From the NCBI GenBank assembly GCA_029861425.1, contig JAOTZH010000013.1, positions 1-36,967 on the forward strand: a stretch of 36,967 bases of DNA, in the 5' to 3' direction. Both the position numbers and the translations under genes were made by a program. Each line of letters opens with the position of its first letter. Position 1 is the stretch's first letter. The DNA is from Gemmatimonadota bacterium. GTDB taxonomy: Bacteria; Gemmatimonadota; Gemmatimonadetes; Palauibacterales; Palauibacteraceae. The notes under the pieces are model-generated. The model ran no database searches and was not told the DNA's origin. It was given only the letters and a program-made list of their open reading frames with translations. Of this stretch, positions 9,380 to 19,554 are shown piece after piece.

Positions 9380-10302
9380 TTCCCCTCCGCTTCCTCGAGC
9401 AGCCCCAAGTAGCTTGCGTATCGGCGTTCCGATACGTCATCCCGTTCAACCGCGTCCCGCACTCCGCAACTGGGCTCTCGCCGGTGCCTGCAGTCGCCGA
9501 ACCGACAGGTCTCGGCGAACTCGCTGAACTCCACGAACCCCGTGTCCAGAGAAGCGGGGTCGACTTCCCATAACGACAGATACTGCAACCCCGGCGTATC
9601 CGCGACGTAGCCACCGCCCGGATACGGGTAGAGGGCCGCGGCGACTGTCGTGTGCCGACCCCTGCCCTTCCGTTGACCGACCTCCCCGACGCGCAGATCA
9701 AGGCCCGGCATCAAGGCATTTAGCAAACTGGACTTGCCGACACCAGACTGCCCCGTGAACACGGAGATCCGATCTCTCAGTCGCTCGGCGAGCTCCTCGA
9801 GACCGTGTCTCGTCTTCGCGCTCGTTCGCATAACGTCATAACCGGCATCGACATAGGGGGCCATGTCCGACGGCACGTCGGTCGTCCCAGCCAGCTCGAT
9901 CTTGTTCACGACCACGAGCCCGTGGATCGCGCTCAACTCGGCCAATGCCAGCAATCGATCCACCATGAGCAAGTCTGGTTCCGGCGCCGCGGCCGCCACC
10001 GTCACGACGACCTGGTCCACGTTCGCGACGATGACCTGCTCGCGTCGCTTCGCGACCCCATGCCTCGTGAGAGCGCTGGTGCGATCGACGATGCGCTCGA
10101 TTCTCACCGCATCCTCGACCCGCCCGAGCTCGACGAGATCACCCACGGACACGATGCGGTCGTCCTTCTGCTTGACCCGACCGCGAAGGCTTGCTTCGAG
10201 GACACCGGAGGGAATCTCGACGTGGTACTTGCCCCCCGACACGCGCAGGACCCGTCCGATCTCGGGATCGGATTCATGGCGGACGGTTTGTGGTCGGGTC
10301 AA
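9376..10302 (-). CDS. rsgA: Ribosome small-subunit-dependent GTPase A
   Basis: Circularly permuted GTPase: VVVNKIEL, TGQSGVGKSSLLNAL, DTPGLQ, C-terminal zinc motif CRFGDCRHRREPSCGV. Confidence 0.95.
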   Translation of the reverse strand: MTRPQTVRHESDPEIGRVLRVSGGKYHVEIPSGVLEASLRGRVKQKDDRIVSVGDLVELGRVEDAVRIERIVDRTSALTRHGVAKRREQVIVANVDQVVVTVAAAAPEPDLLMVDRLLALAELSAIHGLVVVNKIELAGTTDVPSDMAPYVDAGYDVMRTSAKTRHGLEELAERLRDRISVFTGQSGVGKSSLLNALMPGLDLRVGEVGQRKGRGRHTTVAAALYPYPGGGYVADTPGLQYLSLWEVDPASLDTGFVEFSEFAETCRFGDCRHRREPSCGVRDAVERDDVSERRYASYLGLLEEAEGK

Positions 10303-10314
10303 AGCGGGGGTGGG

Positions 10315-10818
10315 CTACTCGGGACCGGCGACCGACTCGTCGTCGCCGGCGTCGGAGAGCTCCTCGAGGCAATTCCACCCGAGCAGCGCGCATTTGATCC
10401 GGACGGGGAACCTCGACACGCCCGCGAGCGCCCGCAGATCGCCGAGATCGTCGTCGTCGAGCAGCCCCTCATCGCCGTGCAGCAGCCGCGTGAAGCGTGC
10501 CGAGAGCTCGACGGCTTCCTCGAGCGTGCGGCCGGCCACCCTCCCGGTCAGCATGGACGCCGATGCCTGGCTGATCGAGCACCCCCGCCCGGCAAACCGC
10601 GCTTCCTGGATCCGGTCTCCAGCGACTCGCAGCATCAGCTCGATCACATCCCCGCAGAGTGGGTTGTTCATGGTGATCGTATGCGTCGCGCCCTCGAGGA
10701 CGCCCTTGTTCCTCGGTCTGCGATAGTGATCGAGGATCACCTCCTGATACAGCGTGCTCAGGGTGGAGGGGATCTCGCGGTCTGCGCCGGCCTGTCGGTT
10801 CTGCGGAGGGTAGCTCAT
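10315..10818 (-). CDS. sufU: SUF Fe-S scaffold/sulfur-transfer protein SufU
   Basis: YQEVILDHYRRPRNKG, NPLCGDVIEL, GRGCSISQASASMLT, RIKCALLGWNCLEE; ATGA overlap with sufS. Confidence 0.93.
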   Translation of the reverse strand: MSYPPQNRQAGADREIPSTLSTLYQEVILDHYRRPRNKGVLEGATHTITMNNPLCGDVIELMLRVAGDRIQEARFAGRGCSISQASASMLTGRVAGRTLEEAVELSARFTRLLHGDEGLLDDDDLGDLRALAGVSRFPVRIKCALLGWNCLEELSDAGDDESVAGPE

Positions 10819-12086
10819 TCGGTGGAGGATACCCCGCCGAAGACGCGGGCCGCCATACCCAGCCCGTCGATGAGCGCGTCGACCTCGGCGCGGGTGTTGT
10901 AGAGGTAAAAGCTCGCTCGCGCGGTGGCGCTCACGCCCATGTGATCCATCAGCGGCTGGTTGCAGTGGTGACCCGCCCGGATGGCTATCCCGCCCTGATC
11001 GAGGATCGTGGACAGATCGTGCGGGTGGATGTCGCCGAGGGTGAAAGAGAACACGGATGTGCGGTTCTCGCGGGGCCCGTACAGCGTGACTCCCGGCACC
11101 GCCGACAACCGTTCCAGGGCGTACGCGATGATCTCGTCCTCGTGCGCCGCTAGACGATCGTGACCGACGTCGGAAAGAAAAGCCACCGCCTCTCCGAACC
11201 CGACGGCACCGGCGATGTTGGGTGTGCCCGCCTCGAACTTGTGCGGGATCTCCGCCCACTTCGACCCCTCGAGTGTGACCTCGGAGATCATCTCGCCGCC
11301 TCCCTGATAGGGCTCCATGCCCTCGAGCAACTCTCTGCGTGCCCAGAGAGCGCCGATCCCCGTCGGACCGCACATCTTGTGTCCACTGAACGCGTAGAAG
11401 TCGCAGCCGATCGCGTGCGTGTCGACCATCAGGTGGGGAGCGGCCTGGGCTCCGTCCACGAGGACCAGCGCTCCCGCATCGTGCGCCAGCTCGGTGATCT
11501 CCACGACCGGATTGATCGTGCCCAGTCCGTTCGAGACGTGGGTCACGCCGACGAGTCTCGTCCGTGGGCCGAGCAGCCGGGCGTAATCGTCCAGGTCGAG
11601 ACGGCCGTCCGGGGTGACGTCGACGTACCGCAGGACGGCACCGGTTCGCCGGGCGAGCAGCTGCCACGGGACGATGTTCGAGTGGTGCTCCATCTTGGTG
11701 AGCACGATCTCATCGCCGGCGCCGACGTTCGCGGCGCCCCACGACGCCGCGACCAGATTCACCGACTCCGTCGTGCCTCGGGTGAAGACGATCTCGGCCG
11801 GGTCCGAGACGCCGACGTGTCCCGCGACCAGCTGCCTGGCCCCCTCGAACGCCTCGGTCGCCTCGACGCTCAGCGCATGGGCGCCCCGGTGGACGTTGGC
11901 GTGCTGCTCGCGGCAATAGCGTTCGATCCGGTCGATGACGCGCTGCGGCTGCTGGGCGCTCGCCGCGCTGTCGAGATAGACCAGGGGTCGGCCGTTGACC
12001 TCGCGCTCGAGGATCGGAAACTGGGCGCGAATATCCGCGAGGTCATGGCTCGCGGCCCGGTCTCGAGGTGTGGCGTTCGCTTCCAT
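10815..12086 (-). CDS. sufS: Cysteine desulfurase SufS
   Basis: YLDSAASAQQPQRVIDRIERYCREQHANVHRGAHALS, FYAFSGHKMCGPTGIGALWAR, RAGHHCNQPLMDHMGV. Confidence 0.96.
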   Translation of the reverse strand: MEANATPRDRAASHDLADIRAQFPILEREVNGRPLVYLDSAASAQQPQRVIDRIERYCREQHANVHRGAHALSVEATEAFEGARQLVAGHVGVSDPAEIVFTRGTTESVNLVAASWGAANVGAGDEIVLTKMEHHSNIVPWQLLARRTGAVLRYVDVTPDGRLDLDDYARLLGPRTRLVGVTHVSNGLGTINPVVEITELAHDAGALVLVDGAQAAPHLMVDTHAIGCDFYAFSGHKMCGPTGIGALWARRELLEGMEPYQGGGEMISEVTLEGSKWAEIPHKFEAGTPNIAGAVGFGEAVAFLSDVGHDRLAAHEDEIIAYALERLSAVPGVTLYGPRENRTSVFSFTLGDIHPHDLSTILDQGGIAIRAGHHCNQPLMDHMGVSATARASFYLYNTRAEVDALIDGLGMAARVFGGVSSTE

Positions 12087-12125
12087 GAAGAGCTCCGACG
12101 AAATCTCCCGGACCGTGGGCCGGGA

Positions 12126-12440
12126 TCAGTCGCCCAGGTTCACCTGAATATCGTCACCCTCGACCCGCACCTCGTACGTCCTGACGGGCATCACCGCCGG
12201 AAGCGCGCGCGGCTGCCCCGTCTCGATGTCGAATCGCGCGCCATGGAGGACGCAGGTGATCTCACCGGAGGCGACGTCGCCTGAGGAGAGCGGGAACTCC
12301 TCGTGGGAACACCGATCCTCCAGCGCGTAGATCGTACCCTCGCGGTTGACCAGGACGATCGGCCTGTCATCGGCCACGACCCCGATCAACCCGTTCTCGG
12401 GGACGTCCGCGAACCGCGCCACGGTCACGAAGTCGCTCAC
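12126..12440 (-). CDS. Rieske [2Fe-2S] ferredoxin-like protein inside the suf operon
   Basis: CSHEEFPLSSGDVASGEITCVLHGARFDIETGQP: C-x-H ... C-x2-H Rieske motif; GTGA overlap with sufD stop. Confidence 0.9.
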   Translation of the reverse strand: MSDFVTVARFADVPENGLIGVVADDRPIVLVNREGTIYALEDRCSHEEFPLSSGDVASGEITCVLHGARFDIETGQPRALPAVMPVRTYEVRVEGDDIQVNLGD

Positions 12441-13780
12441 ACCCCGATCTTCCCCTCGATCGCCTCCAGCACCCGTGCCCGGACGCCCGACATGGGGATC
12501 CGCGCGAGCACTTCCTCGAAAAAACCGAAGACGAGCAGTCTCTCCGCCTGCTGCCGTGTAAGCCCGCGCGCCATCAGGTAGAAGAGCTGCGCATCGTCGA
12601 CCTGGCCGATCGTGGCGCCGTGGGAACAACGGACGTCGTCGGCTTCGATCTCGAGGCTGGGGAGCGCGATCGCCTTCGCCTTGTCGCTCAGGAGCAGGTT
12701 TCGGTTCGTCTGGTACGCATCGGTCAGCTGCGCGCCCGGGTCGACTCGAATGAGACCCCGGAAGATGCTCGTCGACGAATCGCTCAGGGCGCCCTTGAAG
12801 AGCAGGTCGCTCGCGGCGTGCGGTTCCGCATGGAGCTGCAACGTGTGATGGTCGAAGTGCTGGTCCGAGTCGCCGAACCAGAGCGCGTGCATCCGGCTGT
12901 CGCACCCCTGCCCGAGTAGTCTCGAGCTGACGTCGCCCCGTGACAGACTCGCGCCCAGCTGGACGTTGAAAACGCCCAGACGAGCGTCGCGTCGAGAGAT
13001 GAGGTGCTGAATCGAGAAGTGCTTCACGCCGCGCCCGTAGCGCTGCAGCGCCACGTAGTCGATCGTCGCGTTGTCGCCGCCGTCCACGACCGCCGAGTGC
13101 ACGGAGAGAGCGTCTATGTCCTCGGAGACGAACTCGTCGATCACGGCCCCCTCGGCCCCTGATTCCGCGAGAACGAGGGACTGGGACGCCACGAACGACC
13201 CGGCCTGGTCGATGATCCGGAACGAGTGGACCGGCGCCTCGAGTCGAACGTCGCGGGGGATGTAGAGGAGGTATCCGCCGCTCGAGAACGCGAGGCTCAG
13301 CGTCCAGATCTTCTGTTCCATCTCCGCGGGTTCGGCCGCATCAAGCGTTCGCGCGAGAAGCTCGGGATACTCGGCTGCCGCGTGCTCCAGCGAGCAGAAT
13401 ACGACTCCCTGCTCGGCGAGGGACGGATCGAGCTCCGCGTGGACGACGCGGCCGTTCCGCTGGACGATGATCCCCGAGCGGTCGCCCGACCGGTCCAGGA
13501 CGTCCTGGACCATGGTCGGGTAGGCCTCGTCAACCTCGTGGTCCGGGCGCGTGGGCGCGTAGGACTCGAACCCGACCTTCGAGAGATCCGTGTAGCGCCA
13601 TTCCTCCGTCTTCGTCGACGGGAAGGACAGCGTCTTGTAGCTCTCGTAGGCGCCTCGCCGCAGCGCGGTGAGCGCCTTGGGCTCGTCCAGCCCCGCGGAG
13701 AAGACCCCGAAATCGAGGCCCTCGGCCTTTACCTCGGGGGTCGGTGCCGCCTCTGCCACCATCGTCGCACTCTCCGTCAT
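12437..13780 (-). CDS. sufD: Fe-S cluster assembly protein SufD
   Basis: SufB/D core: [48 protein letters not shown]; position between sufB and sufS. Confidence 0.94.
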   Translation of the reverse strand: MTESATMVAEAAPTPEVKAEGLDFGVFSAGLDEPKALTALRRGAYESYKTLSFPSTKTEEWRYTDLSKVGFESYAPTRPDHEVDEAYPTMVQDVLDRSGDRSGIIVQRNGRVVHAELDPSLAEQGVVFCSLEHAAAEYPELLARTLDAAEPAEMEQKIWTLSLAFSSGGYLLYIPRDVRLEAPVHSFRIIDQAGSFVASQSLVLAESGAEGAVIDEFVSEDIDALSVHSAVVDGGDNATIDYVALQRYGRGVKHFSIQHLISRRDARLGVFNVQLGASLSRGDVSSRLLGQGCDSRMHALWFGDSDQHFDHHTLQLHAEPHAASDLLFKGALSDSSTSIFRGLIRVDPGAQLTDAYQTNRNLLLSDKAKAIALPSLEIEADDVRCSHGATIGQVDDAQLFYLMARGLTRQQAERLLVFGFFEEVLARIPMSGVRARVLEAIEGKIGV

Positions 13781-15192
13781 CCGACCGAACCCTCCATCTC
13801 GAGCTCGATCAGTCGATTCAGCTCGATCGCGTACTCGAGCGGCAGCTCCTTCGCGACCGGCTCGATGAAACCGCGCACGATCATGGCCATCGCCTCGGCC
13901 TCATCAAGTCCGCGGCTCATCAGATAGAACAGCTGTTCGTCCCCGACCTTCGAGACCGTCGCCTCGTGACCGATCGACGCGGTGTTCTCGTCGATCTCGA
14001 TGTAGGGATAGGTGTCGGTCCGCGACGTCTCGTTGAGCAGGAGCGCGTCGCACTCCACGTTCGACTTCGCGCCCTTCGCCCCATCGTAGACCTTGCAGAG
14101 CCCGCGATACGAGGCGCGGCCTTCACCCCTGGAGATCGACTTGGACGTGATCTGGGAGGTCGTGTGGGGGGCGGCGTGGACCACCTTTCCGCCCGTGTCC
14201 TGGTGCTGGCCGTTGCCGGCGTAGGCGATCGACAGGATCTCGCCGTGGGCCCGCTCTCCGACCAGGTAGCAGGACGGGTACTTCATGGTCAGCTTCGACC
14301 CGAGGTTCCCGTCGAGCCACTCCATCTTGGCGTCCTCGTGCACCATGGCCCGCTGGGTCACGAGGTTGTACATGTTGTTCGACCAGTTCTGGATCGTCGT
14401 GTAGCGGAAGCGCGCGCCCTTGTTGACGATGATCTCGATCACGCCCGAGTGGAACGACTCGGTCGTGTAGACCGGCGCGGTGCAGCCCTCGATATAGTGC
14501 GCCTCGGCACCCTCATCGATGATGATCAGCGTCCGCTCGAACTGGCCCATCTTCTCGGCGTTCACACGGAAGTAGGCCTGGAGCGGGATGTCGACCTTCA
14601 CGCCCTTGGGGACGTAGACGAACGACCCGCCCGACCAGACGGCCGAGTTGAGCGCGGCGAACTTGTTGTCTTGCGTCGGCACGATCGTCGAGAAGTGCTT
14701 CCGAAAGAGCTCGGGGTGTTTCTTCAGCCCGTCCTCGATCGACTCGAAGATCACGCCCTGTTCGTCCCACTGCTCCTTGAGCGAGTGGTACACCATCTCG
14801 GACTCGTACTGCGCCCCCACGCCGGCGAGCGCCTTACGCTCCGCCTCGGGGATCCCGAGCTTCTCGAACGTGTCCTTGATCTCCTGCGGGACATCGTCCC
14901 AGGAGCGCTCCATCTGCTCCTGCGGCTTCAGATAGAAGTAGATCTCGTCGAGGGTCGCCTCGAGTGTTGAGAGGTCGCCTCCCCATGTCGGCATCGGCTT
15001 CGACTCGTAGACCTCGAGCGCCTTGAGCCGAAACTCGAGCATCCACTCCGGCTCGTCCTTGTGACCCGAGATCTGACGCACGATCTCCTCGGACAGACCC
15101 GGCACCGCCTTGAACACCGGCTTGTCTTCGGTCACGAAACCGTATTTGTACTCGTCGAGACCGAGTTCCTCGATCGTCTCGTTCTGCGGCAT
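13777..15192 (-). CDS. sufB: Fe-S cluster assembly protein SufB
   Basis: [69 protein letters not shown]. Confidence 0.97.
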   Translation of the reverse strand: MPQNETIEELGLDEYKYGFVTEDKPVFKAVPGLSEEIVRQISGHKDEPEWMLEFRLKALEVYESKPMPTWGGDLSTLEATLDEIYFYLKPQEQMERSWDDVPQEIKDTFEKLGIPEAERKALAGVGAQYESEMVYHSLKEQWDEQGVIFESIEDGLKKHPELFRKHFSTIVPTQDNKFAALNSAVWSGGSFVYVPKGVKVDIPLQAYFRVNAEKMGQFERTLIIIDEGAEAHYIEGCTAPVYTTESFHSGVIEIIVNKGARFRYTTIQNWSNNMYNLVTQRAMVHEDAKMEWLDGNLGSKLTMKYPSCYLVGERAHGEILSIAYAGNGQHQDTGGKVVHAAPHTTSQITSKSISRGEGRASYRGLCKVYDGAKGAKSNVECDALLLNETSRTDTYPYIEIDENTASIGHEATVSKVGDEQLFYLMSRGLDEAEAMAMIVRGFIEPVAKELPLEYAIELNRLIELEMEGSVG

Positions 15193-15238
15193 CTCTACCT
15201 CTATTCCGTAGTGGCCCGTCCGTCCCGACGCTGTCGCG

Positions 15239-16012
15239 TCAGACCGCCGCGCCGGCCTCCTGCAGCCAGTCGTACCCCTGGGCCTCGAGCTTGTCCGCGA
15301 GATCGGCTCCGCCGCTCTCGACGATCCGCCCGTCCATCATCACGTGCACATGATCCGGCTGGATGTAGTTGAGGATCCGCTTGTAGTGCGTGATCAGCAG
15401 GACTCCCAGCTTGTCATCGGCGCCCGTGAGCGTGTTGATGCCGTTCGACACGATGCGGAGCGCGTCGATGTCGAGCCCGCTGTCCGTCTCGTCCATGACG
15501 GCGAGCGCCGGCTCGAGGACTGCCATCTGTAGGACCTCGTTCCGCTTCTTCTCGCCGCCGGAGAACCCGTCGTTCACGTACCGCGTGGCGAACGTCTCGT
15601 CCATCTTGAGGAGGGCCATCTTCTCCATCAGGCGGCGCTGGAAGGCGAAGATGTCCATCTCCTCGCCATCCGAGAGCCTCGCGTTGGCGGCTGTCCGCAT
15701 GAAGTTCGCGATCGAGACGCCCGGTATCTCGGCCGGATACTGAAAAGCCAGAAAGATCCCGGCGCGGCTCCGCTCATCGGGCTCGAGTTCCAGCACGTCC
15801 TCTCCCCGGAACAGGACCTCGCCCGCCGTGACCTCGTACCCGGGGTGCCCCGCGATCACCTTCGCGAGGGTGCTCTTGCCGGAACCGTTGGGTCCCATGA
15901 GGGCGTGGACCTGTCCTTCTTCGACGCGCAGGTCCACTCCGCGCAGAATTTCGATCTCTTCGTCCTCGACCCGCGCGTGGAGATCGCGAATCTCGAGAAG
16001 TGCTTCAGTCAT
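15239..16012 (-). CDS. sufC: Fe-S cluster assembly ATPase SufC
   Basis: [73 protein letters not shown] at 16012 preferred over the longer ORF. Confidence 0.97.
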   Translation of the reverse strand: MTEALLEIRDLHARVEDEEIEILRGVDLRVEEGQVHALMGPNGSGKSTLAKVIAGHPGYEVTAGEVLFRGEDVLELEPDERSRAGIFLAFQYPAEIPGVSIANFMRTAANARLSDGEEMDIFAFQRRLMEKMALLKMDETFATRYVNDGFSGGEKKRNEVLQMAVLEPALAVMDETDSGLDIDALRIVSNGINTLTGADDKLGVLLITHYKRILNYIQPDHVHVMMDGRIVESGGADLADKLEAQGYDWLQEAGAAV

Positions 16013-16093
16013 AACCGGTCCTCTGAAGGCTCCAAAGGCCGGCTCCCGAACGAGACGGGTAGGCCGGCCTGAATTCAACAAACGCCGCTTGAA

Positions 16094-16110
16094 TCGATAA
16101 TCGTTATCGA
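16094..16110. promoter_or_regulatory. Fur-like palindrome TCGATAA-TCG-TTATCGA upstream of sufC
   Basis: Perfect 7-3-7 inverted repeat in the divergent sufC/oxidoreductase intergenic region, resembling GATAAT/ATTATC-type Fur half sites. Confidence 0.45.
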
Positions 16111-16253
16111 CTCTCGACGATACGCTAGTTGAGACTCGTTTTCAAGTGCGAGAAACGAGCCAGATTGTCCCGCGGCTAAAAGAGATTCGGTTTCGGACCC
16201 CACCCGGATTCACCTGGGATGCGACGAACCCGCTCGGGGCCTACGTTCAGCCC

Positions 16254-17282
16254 ATGAACGCCGCATACTTCGAGGCCCACGGAGGCATCGAGAACATCAC
16301 CGTCGGAGACCTCCCCGCACCGGAGCCCGGACCGAACGAGGTCCTGCTCGAGGTGCGGGCCGCTGCGCTGAACCACCTCGATCTGTGGGTTCTGGGGGGA
16401 CTTCCGGGTCTCGAGCTCGAGATGCCGCATGTCGGAGGCTCCGACATGGCCGGAGTCGTCCGCGCTGTCGGCGCCGGCGTCGGCGATGAGCTCATCGGCC
16501 GTCGGGTGGCGGTCAACCCCGGTGTCTCCTGCAACGAGTGCGAGGCCTGCGCCGCGGACGAGCAGCCCGTCTGCCGCCACTTCGGAATCCTCGGTGAGCA
16601 CGGGCGGGGGGGGTTCGCCGAAGTTGCCGCCGTGCCCGCTCGCAATCTCTACCCAATTCCCGACGAGCTGCCCTTCGAGGTCGCGGCAGCCGCCCCACTC
16701 GTCTATCAGACCGCGTGGCGCGCCCTGATGACGAGGGCGGGCCTGAAGAGCGGTGAGACGGTGCTGATCACCGGGGCTTCGGGCGGTGTCTCAACGGCCG
16801 GCATCCAGATCGCGAAGCACGCGGGCGCGACCGTCTTCGCGGTGACCAGCGGTCCCGAGAACGTACGGCGGGTCGAAGATCTCGGGGCGGATCTGGTGAT
16901 CGATCGCCTGCAGGAGGACTTCTCCCTGCGGATTCGCCAGGAGACGACGAAACGCGGCGTGGACGTCATCCTCGACAGCGTCGGCGAGGCGATGTGGGAT
17001 GGCTGTCTGAAGAGCCTCGCGCCGCTCGGTCGCATGGTCGTCTACGGGAGGACGACGGGAGGCAAGGGGACGATCTCGATCGCGCACATGTTCTGGAAGC
17101 AGTACGCCGTTATGGGGAGCACCATGGCGGGCCACGGCGACTTCGAGCGGGTCATGTCGCTCGTCGCCTCGGGAGATCTGAAACCGGTGGTCCACGACGT
17201 GTGGCCGCTCGAACGGGCCCGCGACGCGTATCGATTGCTCGCGGATGGAGGGGTGTTCGGAAAGCTGGTCCTCACGCCGTGA
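16254..17282 (+). CDS. Zinc-binding alcohol dehydrogenase/quinone oxidoreductase family protein (MDR)
   Basis: GGSDMAGVVRAVGAGVGDELIGRRVAVNPGVSCNECEACAADEQPVC, VLITGASGGVSTAGIQIAKHAGATVFAVT. ATG at 16254 preferred over GTG 16146. Confidence 0.9.
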   Translation: MNAAYFEAHGGIENITVGDLPAPEPGPNEVLLEVRAAALNHLDLWVLGGLPGLELEMPHVGGSDMAGVVRAVGAGVGDELIGRRVAVNPGVSCNECEACAADEQPVCRHFGILGEHGRGGFAEVAAVPARNLYPIPDELPFEVAAAAPLVYQTAWRALMTRAGLKSGETVLITGASGGVSTAGIQIAKHAGATVFAVTSGPENVRRVEDLGADLVIDRLQEDFSLRIRQETTKRGVDVILDSVGEAMWDGCLKSLAPLGRMVVYGRTTGGKGTISIAHMFWKQYAVMGSTMAGHGDFERVMSLVASGDLKPVVHDVWPLERARDAYRLLADGGVFGKLVLTP

Positions 17283-18973
17283 CACCCTCGGCCCGAACCG
17301 GGCACACGACGCGCGAGCACCGGCTCGGCCGATTGGCGGAGGAGGCATTCGACATCCTCGTCATCGGCGGGGGCGTATCCGGAGTCGCCGTCGCGCGCGA
17401 CGCCGCACGCCGCGGGTTCCGCACCGCGCTGATCGAGGCGGCCGACTTCGCCCGCGGCACGAGCAGTCGTTCCTCTCGTCTCGTACATGGGGGGCTCCGG
17501 TATCTCGAGCACTTCGAGTTCGACCTCGTGTTCGAAGCGAGCCAGGAGCGGCGGACGCTACTCGAGATCGCCCCTCACCTCGTTCGCCCCCTCGAGTTCT
17601 TCTTTCCGATCTTCGAAGACGGTCGGGTCGGTCGGCTCAAGCTTGAGGCCGGGCTGTGGCTATATGACGCGTTGTCCCTGTTCCGGAACATCGAGCGACA
17701 TCAGATGCTCGGCGCCGACGAGCTCGCCTCCGCGGAGCCCGGGCTTCGTCAGGATGGGCTGCTCGGTGGCGCGAGGTATTTCGACGCGCAGGTCGACGAC
17801 GCGCGTCTCGTGATCACGACGGCGATCGCGGCGGAGGAAGCCGGTGCGGCCGTCGCGAACCGCGTCGAGGCCACCGATATCGACGCCACCGACTGGCCGG
17901 GTCACCGCGTACGGGCCTGTGACCAGGAGACGGGGAACGAGTTCGACATCGACGCGCTCGCCGTCGTGAACGCGACCGGTCCGTGGGGCGAGCGCACGCT
18001 TCGTCGGGCGGGTGTGGAGCGGGGCGTCCGACTCATTCCATCCCGTGGCACACACATCCACGTTCCACGCGACCGCGTCGGACACGATCACGCACTCATC
18101 TTCGAGGCGCCGAGCGACGGTCGGGTCATGTTCGTGCTGCCGTGGCGGTCCGATCTCACGCTCATCGGCACGACGGACGACTTCCACGAGGGCCCACCCG
18201 AGTCCGTCGCGGCCACCCGGGAGGACGTCGACTATCTGCTGAGCTCGACCAACCACCTCTTTCCCGGCGCCCACCTGACGAAGGACGACGTGTTGAGCGC
18301 CTGGGCGGGATTGAGGCCGCTCGTCGCGCCCGAGGTCGGAGAGGACGGAACCGGCGGCGGAGAGGGCGAGGTGTCGAGAGAGTTCGAGATCCACGAGGAG
18401 CCCGAGGGGTTCTTCAGTCTGCTTGGAGGGAAGCTCACATCTCATCGGGCCATGGCCGAGGACACCGTGGATCGGGTCGCGAGCTTCCTGAGGAGCGCAA
18501 ATGTCGAGGCGGTCGCGAAGTGCGATACCGACACGGTGCCGCTTCCGGGCGGAGCGTTCGAGGATCTCGACGCCTTGAGGGAGCGCGTCTCCGCCCGGGC
18601 CACGGAGCTTGCGGTCGGAGAGGCGGGCGCGGCTCGTCTGACGCGGGCGTACGGTACCCGGGCCGAAGACGTTCTCGCGCTGGTCGCCGATCGCCCGCAA
18701 CTCGCCGCTCCGATCCTCGAGGACCGCCCGCACATCCTCGCGGAGGCGGTCCATGCCGTCCGGGCGGAGTACGCGGGAAGCGTGGAGGACGTGTTGTACC
18801 GTCGCACGCGGGTGGCGCTCGAGACGCGCGACGGCGTGGAGGAGGCGTCGCGCCGTACCGCGCGCGTGTTGGCCGATGAGCTCGGGTGGAGCGACGCCCG
18901 CGTACGCGACGAGATCTCCCGGGCGGTCGAGGCCAGGGCGTTGGACGACGAGTCTCTGAAGGAGGACGGGTGA
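17279..18973 (+). CDS. glpD: FAD-dependent glycerol-3-phosphate dehydrogenase
   Basis: DILVIGGGVSGVAVARDAARRGFRTALIEAADFARGTSSRSSRLVHGGLRYLE; GTGA overlap with preceding gene. Confidence 0.92.
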   Translation: MTPSARTGHTTREHRLGRLAEEAFDILVIGGGVSGVAVARDAARRGFRTALIEAADFARGTSSRSSRLVHGGLRYLEHFEFDLVFEASQERRTLLEIAPHLVRPLEFFFPIFEDGRVGRLKLEAGLWLYDALSLFRNIERHQMLGADELASAEPGLRQDGLLGGARYFDAQVDDARLVITTAIAAEEAGAAVANRVEATDIDATDWPGHRVRACDQETGNEFDIDALAVVNATGPWGERTLRRAGVERGVRLIPSRGTHIHVPRDRVGHDHALIFEAPSDGRVMFVLPWRSDLTLIGTTDDFHEGPPESVAATREDVDYLLSSTNHLFPGAHLTKDDVLSAWAGLRPLVAPEVGEDGTGGGEGEVSREFEIHEEPEGFFSLLGGKLTSHRAMAEDTVDRVASFLRSANVEAVAKCDTDTVPLPGGAFEDLDALRERVSARATELAVGEAGAARLTRAYGTRAEDVLALVADRPQLAAPILEDRPHILAEAVHAVRAEYAGSVEDVLYRRTRVALETRDGVEEASRRTARVLADELGWSDARVRDEISRAVEARALDDESLKEDG

Positions 18974-19536
18974 GCGCGAACTCTCGACGGCGGTCGACTC
19001 CCGTGAACCGCCTGGTGATGCTCGCCATGTTGACCACGGCAGGTTGTGGGGTGGGCGAGACGGTTCTCGACGACACGGTCGCCGATTCCGTGGCCCTCGC
19101 CGTCGTCGACTCCGGCCTGGTGGTGGAGCCATTCGACCCCGATCCGGTACCGCGGCTTCCTGGCGAGGGAGACCTTCGCGACTATCACCTGCTCCTGGTG
19201 AATCGACTCGACGGAGACGCGTTCGTGTTCGCGAGCGCCGGAGCCGCGCGGATCGCGCTCGATACGGTTCCGGCGTCCGATTCGACGTTCGTCGACATCA
19301 GGCTCCGGGCCGATCAAGTGACGCTGGAGGCCGAGAACGGGTCCGGCCAGGTGGTCGATTCCGCCTCGATCGATCTCGTCCGGATGCAGATCAACCGCTG
19401 GGAGATCACTCCTCGGGACCGCAGCCGCATGACCCTCCGGGCCTCCGGGGGAATGCTTGTAACGACTGAACCCGGGGACTATCCTCGGGGCCAGCGGCGT
19501 CCGGCCCTCCGCCGGTCGTCTGAAGCCGGCTTCTAG
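18970..19536 (+). CDS. Putative lipoprotein of unknown function
   Basis: Lipobox LTTAGC after hydrophobic stretch; GTGA overlap with glpD. Confidence 0.6.
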   Translation: MSANSRRRSTPVNRLVMLAMLTTAGCGVGETVLDDTVADSVALAVVDSGLVVEPFDPDPVPRLPGEGDLRDYHLLLVNRLDGDAFVFASAGAARIALDTVPASDSTFVDIRLRADQVTLEAENGSGQVVDSASIDLVRMQINRWEITPRDRSRMTLRASGGMLVTTEPGDYPRGQRRPALRRSSEAGF

Positions 19537-19554
19537 CCGCTCAACGGAGGAAGC

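Noticed and set aside
8432-9412. 326-aa plus-strand ORF spanning the OsmC and Nudix loci
   Set aside because: Antisense shadow; the minus strand has recognisable OsmC and Nudix motifs.
13744-14970. 408-aa plus-strand ORF opposite sufB (also 9805..10902, 11160..12284 and 33030..34322)
   Set aside because: All are shadow ORFs on the opposite strand of well-supported genes.
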